Shown: positions 7,998 through 16,872 of the stretch, piece after piece
Numbering within the stretch: position 1 is the first letter of the stretch
How the letters are laid out: each line of letters begins with the position of its first letter
Assembly (NCBI GenBank): GCA_013112715.1
Contig: JABFGB010000004.1
Location: 186,001-250,000 of the forward strand
Length of the DNA stretch: 64,000 bases
Direction: 5' to 3'
Origin: Chloroflexota bacterium
GTDB taxonomy: Bacteria > Chloroflexota > Anaerolineae > Aggregatilineales > J027
The notes under the pieces: model-generated
What the model saw: the letters and a program-made list of their open reading frames with translations, nothing else
The model's database searches: none
What the model was told of the DNA's origin: nothing
Made by a program: the position numbers and the translations under genes

Positions 7998-9632
7998 ATG
8001 ACAAACTCAACAACTCCTTCCGAAGTTTACGAAGAGAATGGCAAGGCGGGGCAGGCACTGTCGGGGCGAGAAATCGCACTGGCGACCCTCATTGTGATGG
8101 CCTCGTTTGTCCTCAGCGGCGTCTTGGGCCTTGTGCGCCAAATTGTCTTAGCCTCGACCTTTGGGGCAGGCCGTGACCTCGATGCCTTTTATGCGGCGCT
8201 GCGTCTGCCGGAAACTCTGTTTGTATTGGTGGCAGGGGGCGCATTGGGGTCGGCTTTCATTCCGGTTTTCTCGACTTTTTTGAACAAAGATGACATCCAA
8301 GGGGCATGGCGTTTGGCGAGCGCGGCCCTAACATTTGTGACGATTGCCGCCAGTTTGAGTGCCATCGTGGGCTTTATTTTTGCCACCCCCTTAGTTGAAA
8401 ATTTGCTCCTGCCCGAAGCCAGCCATGCCACCCAAGCCCTGACGGTTGAATTGATGCGGATTATGCTGGTCACGGTGGTGATTTTTGGCCTATCGGGTTT
8501 GTTGATGGCGATTCTCAATGCCCATCAGCACTTCGTTGGCCCGGCGCTTGCCCCCAGTATGTATAACATCGGCATCATTTTTGGGGCGATTTTTCTGACT
8601 CCCTCACTGGATATACGCGGATTGGCGTGGGGTGCCGTGATCGGGGCGGGATTGCATCTAGCCGTACAAATTCCGGTATTGCTTCGCTTGCCTAATTTCC
8701 ACCTCCAAATTTTGCCTAATCTACAAGTTCCCGGTGTGGGCGAAGTCCTCAAATTGATGGGGCCGCGCTTAATCGGGTTGATGGTGGTACAAGTTAATTT
8801 TTGGGTGAATATCGCCTTGGCAAGTGCGATGGATAGCGGCAGCATTACCGCATTGCAAACCTCCTTTGCCTTGATGTTTACCGTCTTGGGGGTTTTGGGA
8901 CAGAGCGTAGGGACGGCGGTTTTTCCATCGCTCTCGGCCTTATATGCCCAAAAAGATGAAGCCGGATTTCAGCGTACCTTCAACAATGCCCTCGCCAATG
9001 TATTGTTTTTGAGCATCCCTGCCGGATTGGGCATGATGATTTTGTCTGCGCCGATGGTGCGGGTGCTGTTTGAGCGAGGTGAATGGACGAGTGCGGATAC
9101 ATCGGCGACGGCATGGGCGCTCGTATTTTACGCAGTTGGACTGATGGGCCATGCTGCGCTCGAAATCTTGGCGCGTACCTATTATGCTCTGCATGATACG
9201 TGGACACCTGTGATTGTCGGCGGGGTGGCGATGCTGTTGAACGTGGTGTTTAGTTTGCTGTTTGTCCAAATCTTCGAGAGCCTCGGCGCGGACACGTTTT
9301 CGCATGGTCCCTATGCCGGATTAGCCTTTGCCAACAGTTTAGCGACGGCGCTTGAAAGCCTAACCCTGTGGCTGTGGTTGCGGCGCAAAATTCCAGCGCT
9401 GAATCCCCGTCCGGTTTTGCAGACTGCCAGTCGCACTGGATTAGCCGCGTTCGGCATGGTGGCATTCGTCTATGTATGGCTGAAGATGGGGGATGGATTT
9501 CCGGCATTGATTCAGCTTGTCGGCGGCATGGTGGTTGGCGCGGGCAGTTTTTTTGCGCTCGCGGTTGGATTAAAGGTCAAAGAGGCCAGCCATTTACCAC
9601 ATATGGTTATGGCTCGGTTCGGTAAGGCATAA
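7998..9632 (+). CDS. murJ: Lipid II flippase MurJ/MviN family
   Basis: A 544-residue multi-pass protein (about 14 helices) of the MOP/MATE superfamily. MurJ flips lipid II across the membrane for peptidoglycan synthesis. Family hallmarks: the N-terminal VLGLVRQIVLASTFGAGRDL, the LPETLFVLVAGGALGSAFIP segment and VLFERGEWTSADT in the middle. A short cytosolic tail precedes helix 1. It is the first gene of a plus-strand pair with the Nudix gene 10 bp downstream. A second member lies at 53733-55409, so the genome has at least two paralogues; which one serves peptidoglycan and which another polyprenyl-linked glycan is unknown. Confidence 0.93.
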   Translation: MTNSTTPSEVYEENGKAGQALSGREIALATLIVMASFVLSGVLGLVRQIVLASTFGAGRDLDAFYAALRLPETLFVLVAGGALGSAFIPVFSTFLNKDDIQGAWRLASAALTFVTIAASLSAIVGFIFATPLVENLLLPEASHATQALTVELMRIMLVTVVIFGLSGLLMAILNAHQHFVGPALAPSMYNIGIIFGAIFLTPSLDIRGLAWGAVIGAGLHLAVQIPVLLRLPNFHLQILPNLQVPGVGEVLKLMGPRLIGLMVVQVNFWVNIALASAMDSGSITALQTSFALMFTVLGVLGQSVGTAVFPSLSALYAQKDEAGFQRTFNNALANVLFLSIPAGLGMMILSAPMVRVLFERGEWTSADTSATAWALVFYAVGLMGHAALEILARTYYALHDTWTPVIVGGVAMLLNVVFSLLFVQIFESLGADTFSHGPYAGLAFANSLATALESLTLWLWLRRKIPALNPRPVLQTASRTGLAAFGMVAFVYVWLKMGDGFPALIQLVGGMVVGAGSFFALAVGLKVKEASHLPHMVMARFGKA

Positions 9633-9642
9633 GGGAGGCGTT

Positions 9643-10110
9643 ATGGCAAAAATTATTGAAGGCGAACGCATTGGGGCAGAAGCGCGTCTCAGCGTCGGCT
9701 GCTCGGCGATTGTCTATGACGATGCGGGTGAAAAAATTCTGTTGACCCGTCGCACGGATAATGGACAATGGTGTTTGCCGGGGGGCGCAATGGAGGCGGG
9801 TGAAAGCCTATCCGAGGCGTGCATCCGTGAAGTATTTGAAGAAACCGGGCTGCATGTACGGGTGTTACGCCTCATCGGAGTCTATTCCACTCCCCACCGC
9901 ATCATCCAATATCGAGACGGCAACCGCGTGCAATTGGTGGCCCACAGTTTTGCCGTAGATGTCATGAGTGGTGAACTCACCCTCAATAATGAAGTATCGG
10001 AATTTGGGTACTTTACTCCCGATGAAATAGCCCAGCTTGATCTGATGGAGCATCACCGCGAACGCATTACCGATGCACTGGAAGGCCGTGCGGCGACGTT
10101 TGTGCGTTAG
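9643..10110 (+). CDS. Nudix hydrolase
   Basis: 155 residues. The Nudix box is complete at about residues 48-70 (GAMEAGESLSEACIREVFEE then TGL), with the metal-binding REVFEE glutamates present. Nudix enzymes hydrolyse nucleoside diphosphates linked to another moiety. The substrate cannot be set; the RRTDNGQWCLPGG lead-in is common in MutT/ADP-ribose pyrophosphatase-like members. A strong GGGAGG lies before the ATG. It follows murJ by 10 bp in the same transcript, and its stop overlaps the stop of the convergent Cas4-like gene by 4 bp. Confidence 0.92.
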   Translation: MAKIIEGERIGAEARLSVGCSAIVYDDAGEKILLTRRTDNGQWCLPGGAMEAGESLSEACIREVFEETGLHVRVLRLIGVYSTPHRIIQYRDGNRVQLVAHSFAVDVMSGELTLNNEVSEFGYFTPDEIAQLDLMEHHRERITDALEGRAATFVR

Positions 10111-10658
10111 TCCTTCACCAACGATTCATCACATGTACTTTGGTGGCTGCATCCGAAACAGCGCCGCCGGATTTCATGCGAGCGATGTGGAGTGGTCGTA
10201 TGCTTTTTCTCAGACCGAATTTCCTCTAGGAGTTGCATCAGCGCATCAAACGCGGGTGGGTCATAGTCCACCTCAAAGGTACGGTCATTGTAGCGGACAA
10301 CTCCAAAGGGCGGCGGTACACGCAGCGTAGTTTCAATTAGCAGGCAATGTACCAAAATCTGGGCGACATGGCTGTCGTAAGGGGCATCCGGCGCATGTCC
10401 GATTTTGCGTAGAACAGGCACAGGGAGAGCATTGCGGTCAATCACATAATCGGGTCGGCCCGTAATCCCGTAATCATAAGAGACCAATTGGCGGTTCAGC
10501 CGTTCGGCATATTGGCCCTGATAAGTGACCTGTCCTTTGCCTATTCGACTCCTCCGATGCGCGTGCCGTCTAAATTTTCCTGTTCGGATTAACTCGTGAT
10601 CATACCACCATGCCCGCTGGCAATACACATAACGGGCGACCTCACTGGCAGTAATCAT
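10107..10658 (-). CDS. Solo Cas4/RecB-like nuclease fold protein
   Basis: 183 residues with the Cas4 arrangement: an N-terminal Cys in RYVYCQRAWW (residue 13), GRPDYVID (motif II Asp), a downstream Q in SHVAQILVHCLL (QhXXY-like position) and a C-terminal Cys cluster RRCFGCSHQSTC that with Cys13 would hold an Fe-S cluster. The expected acidic residue of the D/E-x-K motif is replaced: PVPVLRK has Leu where Glu is usual. Start taken as ATG at 10658 because homology begins there. No cas genes or CRISPR repeats are near, so a general DNA-repair or accessory role is more likely than spacer acquisition. Nuclease activity is doubtful. Confidence 0.78.
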   Translation of the reverse strand: MITASEVARYVYCQRAWWYDHELIRTGKFRRHAHRRSRIGKGQVTYQGQYAERLNRQLVSYDYGITGRPDYVIDRNALPVPVLRKIGHAPDAPYDSHVAQILVHCLLIETTLRVPPPFGVVRYNDRTFEVDYDPPAFDALMQLLEEIRSEKKHTTTPHRSHEIRRRCFGCSHQSTCDESLVKD

Positions 10659-10803
10659 TTCTTCGCGCTGATACGGCACGGCCAATCCTTTCCCGGCTTC
10701 AATAAAATCCCGCCTTTCATTTTGCCGCAGTCTAGGCCGCACTGTCAAAAGGTTTATAATGGGTACTAAATAAGTGCGTACTTGTGGAAGTGAGTTTGTG
10801 GGG

Positions 10804-13314
10804 ATGAAAAAGAAATTACGCGGCATTAAACGGGACGCGATTCAATTAGATTTTGATCTGTATCGCCTTGATGTACCGATTCGCGGCATTTCGGGCGCGA
10901 ACCTTAGTGTGATTGACCTATGGCCCGAAGGCGTGGACAAAACGATCCTATTCGTGCATGGCTACGCGGGTTGTGCCGAGACATGGGAATATCAAATTAA
11001 TCATTTCGCGCGGGATTATCGTGTGGTCGTGCCGGATTTGCGCGGACATGGACAGAGTGACGCGCCGTACACACAGTATACAATGGCGGAGATGGTCGAG
11101 GATTTGCATACCATTGTCGAGATGTTGAGTCTGCCGCCCACCTTTGTCTTGGTGGGTCATTCTTTTGGTGGCTCGATTTGCGTGGAATATGCCAATGCTC
11201 ATCCCGAACGTCTTGAAAAATTGGTCTTGATTGCCACCGCAGGCGAGTACCCTTTGCCGCGAGCCGCCGCGATGTTGAATCGCATCCCCACTGCATTGTA
11301 TCGTTTGGTGTGGGATTATCGCCCGCGCTGGAATGCCGAAATTCACGTCATGAAACGCATGATGTCGAATAATATGCGCCGCTGGCAGGGTTGGCCGCTG
11401 CTCCGTAATATCAAAACTCCGACGTTGATTATCACAGGAGAACGTGATAATTATTTCCCGCGTGCCGTTTTTGAAGAAGTCGGCAAGATGGTTCCCGGTG
11501 CGGAAATCTATGACGTGGGAGCGGCCAAACATAAAGTGCAGCTAGAGCGACATAACGCGGTTAATCGTGCTATTGAACGCTTTATCGAAGAAAGTAACCA
11601 GCGTAAATCGTGGCGTTCGATTGGCACACAAACGTTGGAAATCGCCAGTCGCCGCCCATGGCTTGCCAGCTATCACAAAGACCTGCCGCGTACAATTCCC
11701 ATTCCACGCCAACCCGTCCACCGGTTTTTGGAAAGTGCTGCCGATTGGCTGCCCAGGCAAAAGGCGGTGATTTTTTATGGCACAGTTTTGACCTATCACC
11801 AGTTGAATGAGCAGGTCAATCAATTTGCCCATACATTGATTGGCTTAGGGGTGCAGCCCAAAGATCGGGTCATGCTGGTGCTGCCCAATATCCCACAGAT
11901 GATTATCGCTTACTACGCGACCCTAAAAGTAGGTGGCGTGGTCGTCATGCCCAACCCCGATGCCAACACCGCCCAAATTGTCGAGAAAATTCAGCGCACC
12001 CAAGCAAAGGTCTTGGTTACACTCAATGATTTTATTGGGTTGGCACAATCCGCCAAAGAAAACACGGCAGTAAAATCCATCGTGTTCGCCGATATTCGTA
12101 ACGCCGTATCCGGGCATGTCTACAAACGCCTGTTGGCGCGTTGGGGTGAGGAACATGGCGCGAAAGACGAGAGCCAACTCGCCCAATTAGGCCACAACAT
12201 GGCTGCTTTAATGGCGGATGCGGTCAAGACCGAGCCAAAGGTCAAGGTGAGTTACAATGACCTTGCCGCGATTTTGTTTACGAGTGGCACAGTGGATGAA
12301 CCCAAAGGGGTATGCCTGACCCACCTCAATTTAGTGGCGAACGCGCTGCAAACCCGCCATTGGGTCCCTGATATTAAGTATGGACAGGAGACATTTCTGT
12401 CGGTACTGCCATTTTTGCACAGTTATGGCATGACCACCGCCATGAATATCCCGATTGCGATGGCAGCGACGATTGTTTTACTGCCAGTTTTTGAATTACA
12501 ACACGTGTTGGAGACGATTAAACAATATAAGCCAACCATTTTCCCCGGTGTGCCTTCGATGTATACCGCCATCAACCATGCACCGGATGTCCGCTCTTAT
12601 GGCTTGTCGAGCATTAAAGCCTGTATCAGCGGTTCTGCCCCTTTACCCGTCGAGGTGCAAGAGGAATTTGAAAAATTGACACGGGGTCATTTGGTGGAAG
12701 GCTACGGTTTAACCGAAGCTGGCCCAGTGACCCATGCCAATCCATTATTGGGGGTGCGCAAGGTTGGCTCGATTGGTATCCCGATTCCCAATACCGATGC
12801 AAAGATTGTGGATTTAGTGACGGGCGAAGATGTCCCTCCGGGCAAAATTGGTGAATTGGTGGTGCGGGGGCCACAGGTCATGCCGGGTTATTGGGGTGAG
12901 GACAAGACAGATCAAGATGCCGAATCGGTACTGAAGGATGGTTGGTTGTATACGGGTGATGTGGCAGTGATGGATACAGATGGCTATTTCCAAATTATCA
13001 GCCGCAAACGCGATACAATTATGGCAGGCGAATATAGTGTGTATCCCCGTGATGTTGAAGAAGTCCTCTATGAAAACAGTAAAGTCCTTGAAGCAGCCGT
13101 TGTCGGGGTTACAAGTGTCGGTAATGGACAAAAGGTGAAGGCGTTTGTTGTACCGCGTCCGGGGACGAGTCTGAGCAAAGAGGAATTGTTGGATTTGTGT
13201 CGCCGCCGCCTAGAAGCCTATGCGGTGCCGTGGGATATTGAATTTCGAGAAGAATTGCCGAAGTCATTTATCGGTAAGGTATTGCGCCGCCTGTTGGTGG
13301 AAGAACATCAATAA
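10804..13314 (+). CDS. Alpha/beta hydrolase fused to AMP-dependent acyl-CoA synthetase
   Basis: One 836-residue frame with two enzymes. Residues about 25-275 are an alpha/beta hydrolase: nucleophile GHSFGGS, acid Asp in TGERDNYF, and a late His in the AKHKVQLERH region. Residues about 300-836 are an ANL adenylating ligase: P-loop ILFTSGTVDEPKGV, GYGLTEAGPV, YTGDVAVMDTDGYFQI, and the C-terminal catalytic Lys in FIGKVLRRLL. It should activate a carboxylic acid, probably a fatty acid, to acyl-CoA; the hydrolase could release that acid. ATG at 10804 is preferred, with GGAAGTGAG about 10 bases upstream. The patatin-like lipase follows by 17 bp, suggesting a lipid turnover unit. Confidence 0.9.
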   Translation: MKKKLRGIKRDAIQLDFDLYRLDVPIRGISGANLSVIDLWPEGVDKTILFVHGYAGCAETWEYQINHFARDYRVVVPDLRGHGQSDAPYTQYTMAEMVEDLHTIVEMLSLPPTFVLVGHSFGGSICVEYANAHPERLEKLVLIATAGEYPLPRAAAMLNRIPTALYRLVWDYRPRWNAEIHVMKRMMSNNMRRWQGWPLLRNIKTPTLIITGERDNYFPRAVFEEVGKMVPGAEIYDVGAAKHKVQLERHNAVNRAIERFIEESNQRKSWRSIGTQTLEIASRRPWLASYHKDLPRTIPIPRQPVHRFLESAADWLPRQKAVIFYGTVLTYHQLNEQVNQFAHTLIGLGVQPKDRVMLVLPNIPQMIIAYYATLKVGGVVVMPNPDANTAQIVEKIQRTQAKVLVTLNDFIGLAQSAKENTAVKSIVFADIRNAVSGHVYKRLLARWGEEHGAKDESQLAQLGHNMAALMADAVKTEPKVKVSYNDLAAILFTSGTVDEPKGVCLTHLNLVANALQTRHWVPDIKYGQETFLSVLPFLHSYGMTTAMNIPIAMAATIVLLPVFELQHVLETIKQYKPTIFPGVPSMYTAINHAPDVRSYGLSSIKACISGSAPLPVEVQEEFEKLTRGHLVEGYGLTEAGPVTHANPLLGVRKVGSIGIPIPNTDAKIVDLVTGEDVPPGKIGELVVRGPQVMPGYWGEDKTDQDAESVLKDGWLYTGDVAVMDTDGYFQIISRKRDTIMAGEYSVYPRDVEEVLYENSKVLEAAVVGVTSVGNGQKVKAFVVPRPGTSLSKEELLDLCRRRLEAYAVPWDIEFREELPKSFIGKVLRRLLVEEHQ

Positions 13315-13331
13315 GAAAAGGAGAGTTAGGA

Positions 13332-14213
13332 GTGCGGCCCAGAATTGGCTTGGTTTTAGGGGGGGGAGGAAGTCGGGGTTTGGCTCATATCGGGGTGTTA
13401 GAAGTCCTAGCACGCGAACGTATCCCGATTGATTTGATTGTTGGCACCAGTATGGGGGGGATTATTGGAGCGCTTTTTGCATTTGGCATTTCACCCCACT
13501 TGTTAGCCAAACGCCTAGCTTCACTGCGGGGAACCACCCTGTTTAGTATGAATCTGTTCAGCGCCCGTGCCCGTCAGCGAAATATCGAGACTCAACTGAG
13601 TGAGGCCCTCCAAGATAAAACATTTGCCGATCTGAAAATCCCGCTCACGGTGATGACGGTGGATATGGTCAATGGGCGTGAAGTGCCGATTTCCGAGGGG
13701 CCATTGATTCCAGCCCTGTTAGCGACTAGTGCCGTACCTGCGGTGTTCCCACCTGTCGAAATTAACGGAATGCAGTTGTTGGATGGCGGGGTGATTGACA
13801 GCCTTGCGACCCACATCGCGTTTGCACATGGCGCGGAACGGGTCATCGCCGTAGATGTCTATCCACCACTCGAAATTGAGACCCCTTGGGTTGACCCGAT
13901 GAGCGCAATTATGGGCTTTCAGCTTCCTTTTGGATTAGTAGGGACTACGGGCCTGCAATCCAGACCACCAAGCATGTTAGCCTCAATCTGGCGGGCCACC
14001 CGTGTTATGGCGTGGCATCTCCATGAGGAGCGCCTTCACCATCATGCGCCCCATGTACTGCTGAGACCTGCGGTTAATGATTATGGGTCGCTAGATTTTC
14101 GGGATGTGCAAGGGCCGATGTCGGCTGGGATTGAAGAAACAGAGCGCCATCTTGATGAGATACGCGCCCTGTTTGAAAAGCCGACCTATCGCATGAGTGA
14201 GTTAGTGGATTAA
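13332..14213 (+). CDS. Patatin-like phospholipase family protein (RssA-like)
   Basis: 293 residues starting with GTG at 13332, preceded by GGAGAG. It has the full patatin signature: oxyanion-hole loop GGGGSRGLAHIGV, nucleophile GTSMGG, and catalytic Asp in LLDGGVIDSLAT. These enzymes hydrolyse acyl esters of phospholipids using a Ser-Asp dyad. Cytoplasmic, with no signal peptide. It follows the hydrolase/acyl-CoA ligase fusion by 17 bp, so released fatty acids could be activated by the neighbour (inference). Its stop overlaps that of the convergent M23 peptidase gene. Confidence 0.92.
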   Translation: MRPRIGLVLGGGGSRGLAHIGVLEVLARERIPIDLIVGTSMGGIIGALFAFGISPHLLAKRLASLRGTTLFSMNLFSARARQRNIETQLSEALQDKTFADLKIPLTVMTVDMVNGREVPISEGPLIPALLATSAVPAVFPPVEINGMQLLDGGVIDSLATHIAFAHGAERVIAVDVYPPLEIETPWVDPMSAIMGFQLPFGLVGTTGLQSRPPSMLASIWRATRVMAWHLHEERLHHHAPHVLLRPAVNDYGSLDFRDVQGPMSAGIEETERHLDEIRALFEKPTYRMSELVD

Positions 14214-15595
14214 GAGGTGATGTTTGGCACGGCGAACAGAATCATTGGATGAACTTTTTTGGCCGTACCCCACTGATCGCCCACTGCCACTTCGATGTGC
14301 AAATGCGGGCCAGTTGAGTTCCCAGTGTGGCCCGTCGCGCCAATGACCATTCCGGCGGCAATTTTTTGATTGACCTGCACATCCATTCGACTGAGGTGGG
14401 CATACAACACAAAGACAGCGTTCGAGGTTTTGCCCCCATTGAGCAGAATCTGTTCTTGGATGGAACGGGGCAGGTCTTGAAATTCATGGCGGACAATGAT
14501 GTGATTGCCATACCCAAAGCCCCAACCCGGATCAGAAAAAATCTGATTACGCTCCGCCTCATTTTTCGGCTTAATATTCGGCTGTTGGGCAGTGCATTTG
14601 GTGCAGACGTGTGCCCTAAATACTGTCGCAGGGGCAGCCATCCGCAATTCCATTCCAATCGTCGCACCGAAATCCATACCCGGATGTCCTGCCTTGAATC
14701 CCTGTGTAATGGTTGCAGCGACGGGGGCGGCTAGTCGGTCATCGCCGGTCAAGGTCGCACAATTGCCGATGAGTGTCACTAGATCGGAACGGACAAACGC
14801 ATCCTGCCCTCGAAAATTGACCTTTATCCAGCGGAATCCATCGGCTTGGGCAGCGGTCACTTCTTTGACAGTCATAGATTCGCCTGCGGTCGCCGTCCCT
14901 ACCAATTTTGATGTGGAGGTGGCCTGTGCCCGCACATTGATTTGGGGCAACCCTACTACCGCTTGGCAATCCCCGCTGGTTGTAGAGGTGGTGCTGGTCG
15001 TCGTCGTAGTTGAAGAGGCGGTTTCATGGCTGGCGGGGTCAAGACAATCCCCTGTAGTGCGTAACAAATCTTGGCGTATCCACCCCTGTTGACCCTGAAA
15101 ATCAAGGCCGAACCAGCGAAAACCGCCACTGTCAGGCGTCGAAACCGATTTCACTGCAAATTTTGTGCCCCGCAAAACCATACCCAATGTTCCACTGGCA
15201 CTGGTTGGTTCGCGCCGCACATTGGCTGCTGCTACCGAGACCTCCGCCTGACAATCACCTGTCAATACGATAGGTTGTGAGGCGGTAGTCGTGGTCGCTG
15301 GGGTGGTAGAAGTAGTAGAGGTGGTGACATTAGATGGGGTAACGGTGGTACTTAATGTCCCTAAATCTGCACAATCCCCACTTAATTGCACCAAATCACC
15401 GCGCACCCATCCCTGAAGCCCATTGGCAGGCACGGTGACCTTAACCCAGCGAAAATTCTGGGCGTCCGGGTCGGTGACTTGGTGAGCCGGCGCACGCTTG
15501 CCCAGCGTTAACACTCCAACTACGCCGCTCGCGGTGTTGGGTTGAAGTCGTACATTTGCGGAATCTGCTACGATGATTGCTTCACAATTCGCCAT
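14210..15595 (-). CDS. Triple SH3b-domain M23 metallopeptidase
   Basis: 461 residues. Three SH3b repeats (about residues 3-65, 95-165, 185-255) each open with a CxA/CQA element followed by NVR and close with a second Cys (GDC, GDC, GNC). They are separated by Ser/Thr-only linkers. The C-terminal 190 residues are an M23 (LytM-like) domain: HPGMD (His and Asp zinc ligands) and GPHLHIEV (HxH). It should cut or bind peptidoglycan. Start is ATG at 15595, with AAGGGGG upstream. No signal peptide is visible, which is odd for a cell-wall enzyme. The PLD-like gene lies 19 bp upstream on the same strand. Confidence 0.88.
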   Translation of the reverse strand: MANCEAIIVADSANVRLQPNTASGVVGVLTLGKRAPAHQVTDPDAQNFRWVKVTVPANGLQGWVRGDLVQLSGDCADLGTLSTTVTPSNVTTSTTSTTPATTTTASQPIVLTGDCQAEVSVAAANVRREPTSASGTLGMVLRGTKFAVKSVSTPDSGGFRWFGLDFQGQQGWIRQDLLRTTGDCLDPASHETASSTTTTTSTTSTTSGDCQAVVGLPQINVRAQATSTSKLVGTATAGESMTVKEVTAAQADGFRWIKVNFRGQDAFVRSDLVTLIGNCATLTGDDRLAAPVAATITQGFKAGHPGMDFGATIGMELRMAAPATVFRAHVCTKCTAQQPNIKPKNEAERNQIFSDPGWGFGYGNHIIVRHEFQDLPRSIQEQILLNGGKTSNAVFVLYAHLSRMDVQVNQKIAAGMVIGATGHTGNSTGPHLHIEVAVGDQWGTAKKVHPMILFAVPNITS

Positions 15596-15614
15596 AAAAA
15601 CCCCCTTCTTCAAA

Positions 15615-16844
15615 TTAGGAACAATTTAAATCAGATGCGGTTGGCACGACAGCCCGCGAATCGTTGTAGAGCTTGTCAAACTGAGCAGTATATTGTTGGG
15701 CCAGTTGTGCATCATAAATGATGAGCATGTTTTCACTGTTTTGCTCGATGGCATTCTTGCTAAAGTTAAACGATCCCGTCACGACGATTTGGTTGTCAAT
15801 AATAATGACCTTGTGGTGCAGGGTTTGAGGATTACCGTCCTGTTTGACCGGGACACCCGCGCAAGCTAATGGACGCATCGCCCCTTGAAGGCTACCGCGT
15901 GCTTCAAACAGGGCCATCACATCTACCCCGGCATTTTGACGGCTAATCATAGCGTTGGCGAGTTCATCAATCGTAAAGCTGAAGGCCATCACACGTACCG
16001 ACGACGTTGCGTTGTTTACCAAATCTACAAGGCGCTGTTCGATCACGTTACCATCTTCGGGTGAAAAGTAATTTTCGACTCGTACCCCATTGATGGTTAG
16101 GATTGGGTTGGGGGTATCCCGGCTGTCATCGCGGGCATTAAAAACCCTATCCGTAAACATCTCCTCAAATTCGGCAGTGTAATTTTGTGCCAATTGGGTC
16201 GAACGGATAAACAATGCGTTATTGTTATTGTTATAAACATCGTTGCGTGTAAAATTGGTCGAACCCATCCAGACTGCTGATCCGTCAATCACCAAAAACT
16301 TGTGGTGCATAAAGGCGCTGCGTTCATCGCTGACAATCGGAATTCCAGCGTCGGCTAATTGACCCGCAAGACTGTCCTCATCTTCTATCGCATACTCATC
16401 ATCCAGTACCAATCGCACCTGCACCCCGCGATTTTTGGCATTAATTAGCGCTTCCACCACACGCGGCAAATTGATTTCGTACATTGCCCCATCGAGTGTC
16501 TTGGTTGCGCTGTTGATGGCGTCTACCATCGCGTTTTCCATCGGGGCGTTGACTTGGCGGCTGACATCGTTGGTGTTGATGGGTTCAGTAAAATTGAAGT
16601 TATACCATGAACTGCCCGGTGTCGTATTATCTACTACAACGGGATTTTCATTGTCTGTCCCGTTATTATCATTCTCGGTGGTTTCTTCCTGATTGAGGAC
16701 ATCAATGCCGAGTACGTATTGCGCGAATAAGACGATGGCTAGAATGACGATAAAACCCAAAACGCTTGTTGTTGAACGTTTGGAAGAATTCTTGGAAGGA
16801 CTTTTGGAACGGCTTCGGGTACTCTTGGTAGATTTTTTGGTCAT
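15615..16844 (-). CDS. Membrane-anchored phospholipase D-like protein
   Basis: 409 residues. A very basic Ser/Lys-rich N-terminus is followed by one transmembrane helix (about residues 28-48), an Asn/Thr-rich linker and two PLD half-domains. Both HKD motifs are intact: MHHKFLVIDGSAVWMGSTNF and LHHKVIIIDNQIVVTGSFNF. Two-HKD proteins cut phosphodiester bonds in phospholipids or, in the Nuc group, DNA; the domain sits on the outer face here. The pattern of paired VMAFSFTIDELA segments is common in secreted PLD-family proteins. Upstream of the SH3b/M23 gene and possibly co-transcribed with it. Substrate unknown. Confidence 0.9.
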   Translation of the reverse strand: MTKKSTKSTRSRSKSPSKNSSKRSTTSVLGFIVILAIVLFAQYVLGIDVLNQEETTENDNNGTDNENPVVVDNTTPGSSWYNFNFTEPINTNDVSRQVNAPMENAMVDAINSATKTLDGAMYEINLPRVVEALINAKNRGVQVRLVLDDEYAIEDEDSLAGQLADAGIPIVSDERSAFMHHKFLVIDGSAVWMGSTNFTRNDVYNNNNNALFIRSTQLAQNYTAEFEEMFTDRVFNARDDSRDTPNPILTINGVRVENYFSPEDGNVIEQRLVDLVNNATSSVRVMAFSFTIDELANAMISRQNAGVDVMALFEARGSLQGAMRPLACAGVPVKQDGNPQTLHHKVIIIDNQIVVTGSFNFSKNAIEQNSENMLIIYDAQLAQQYTAQFDKLYNDSRAVVPTASDLNCS

Positions 16845-16872
16845 GCTGTGATTTCCCTAATCAGTACGTTCA

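Noticed and set aside
10107-10658. CRISPR adaptation module
   Set aside because: Only a Cas4-like gene is present; there is no cas1, cas2 or repeat array in the window.
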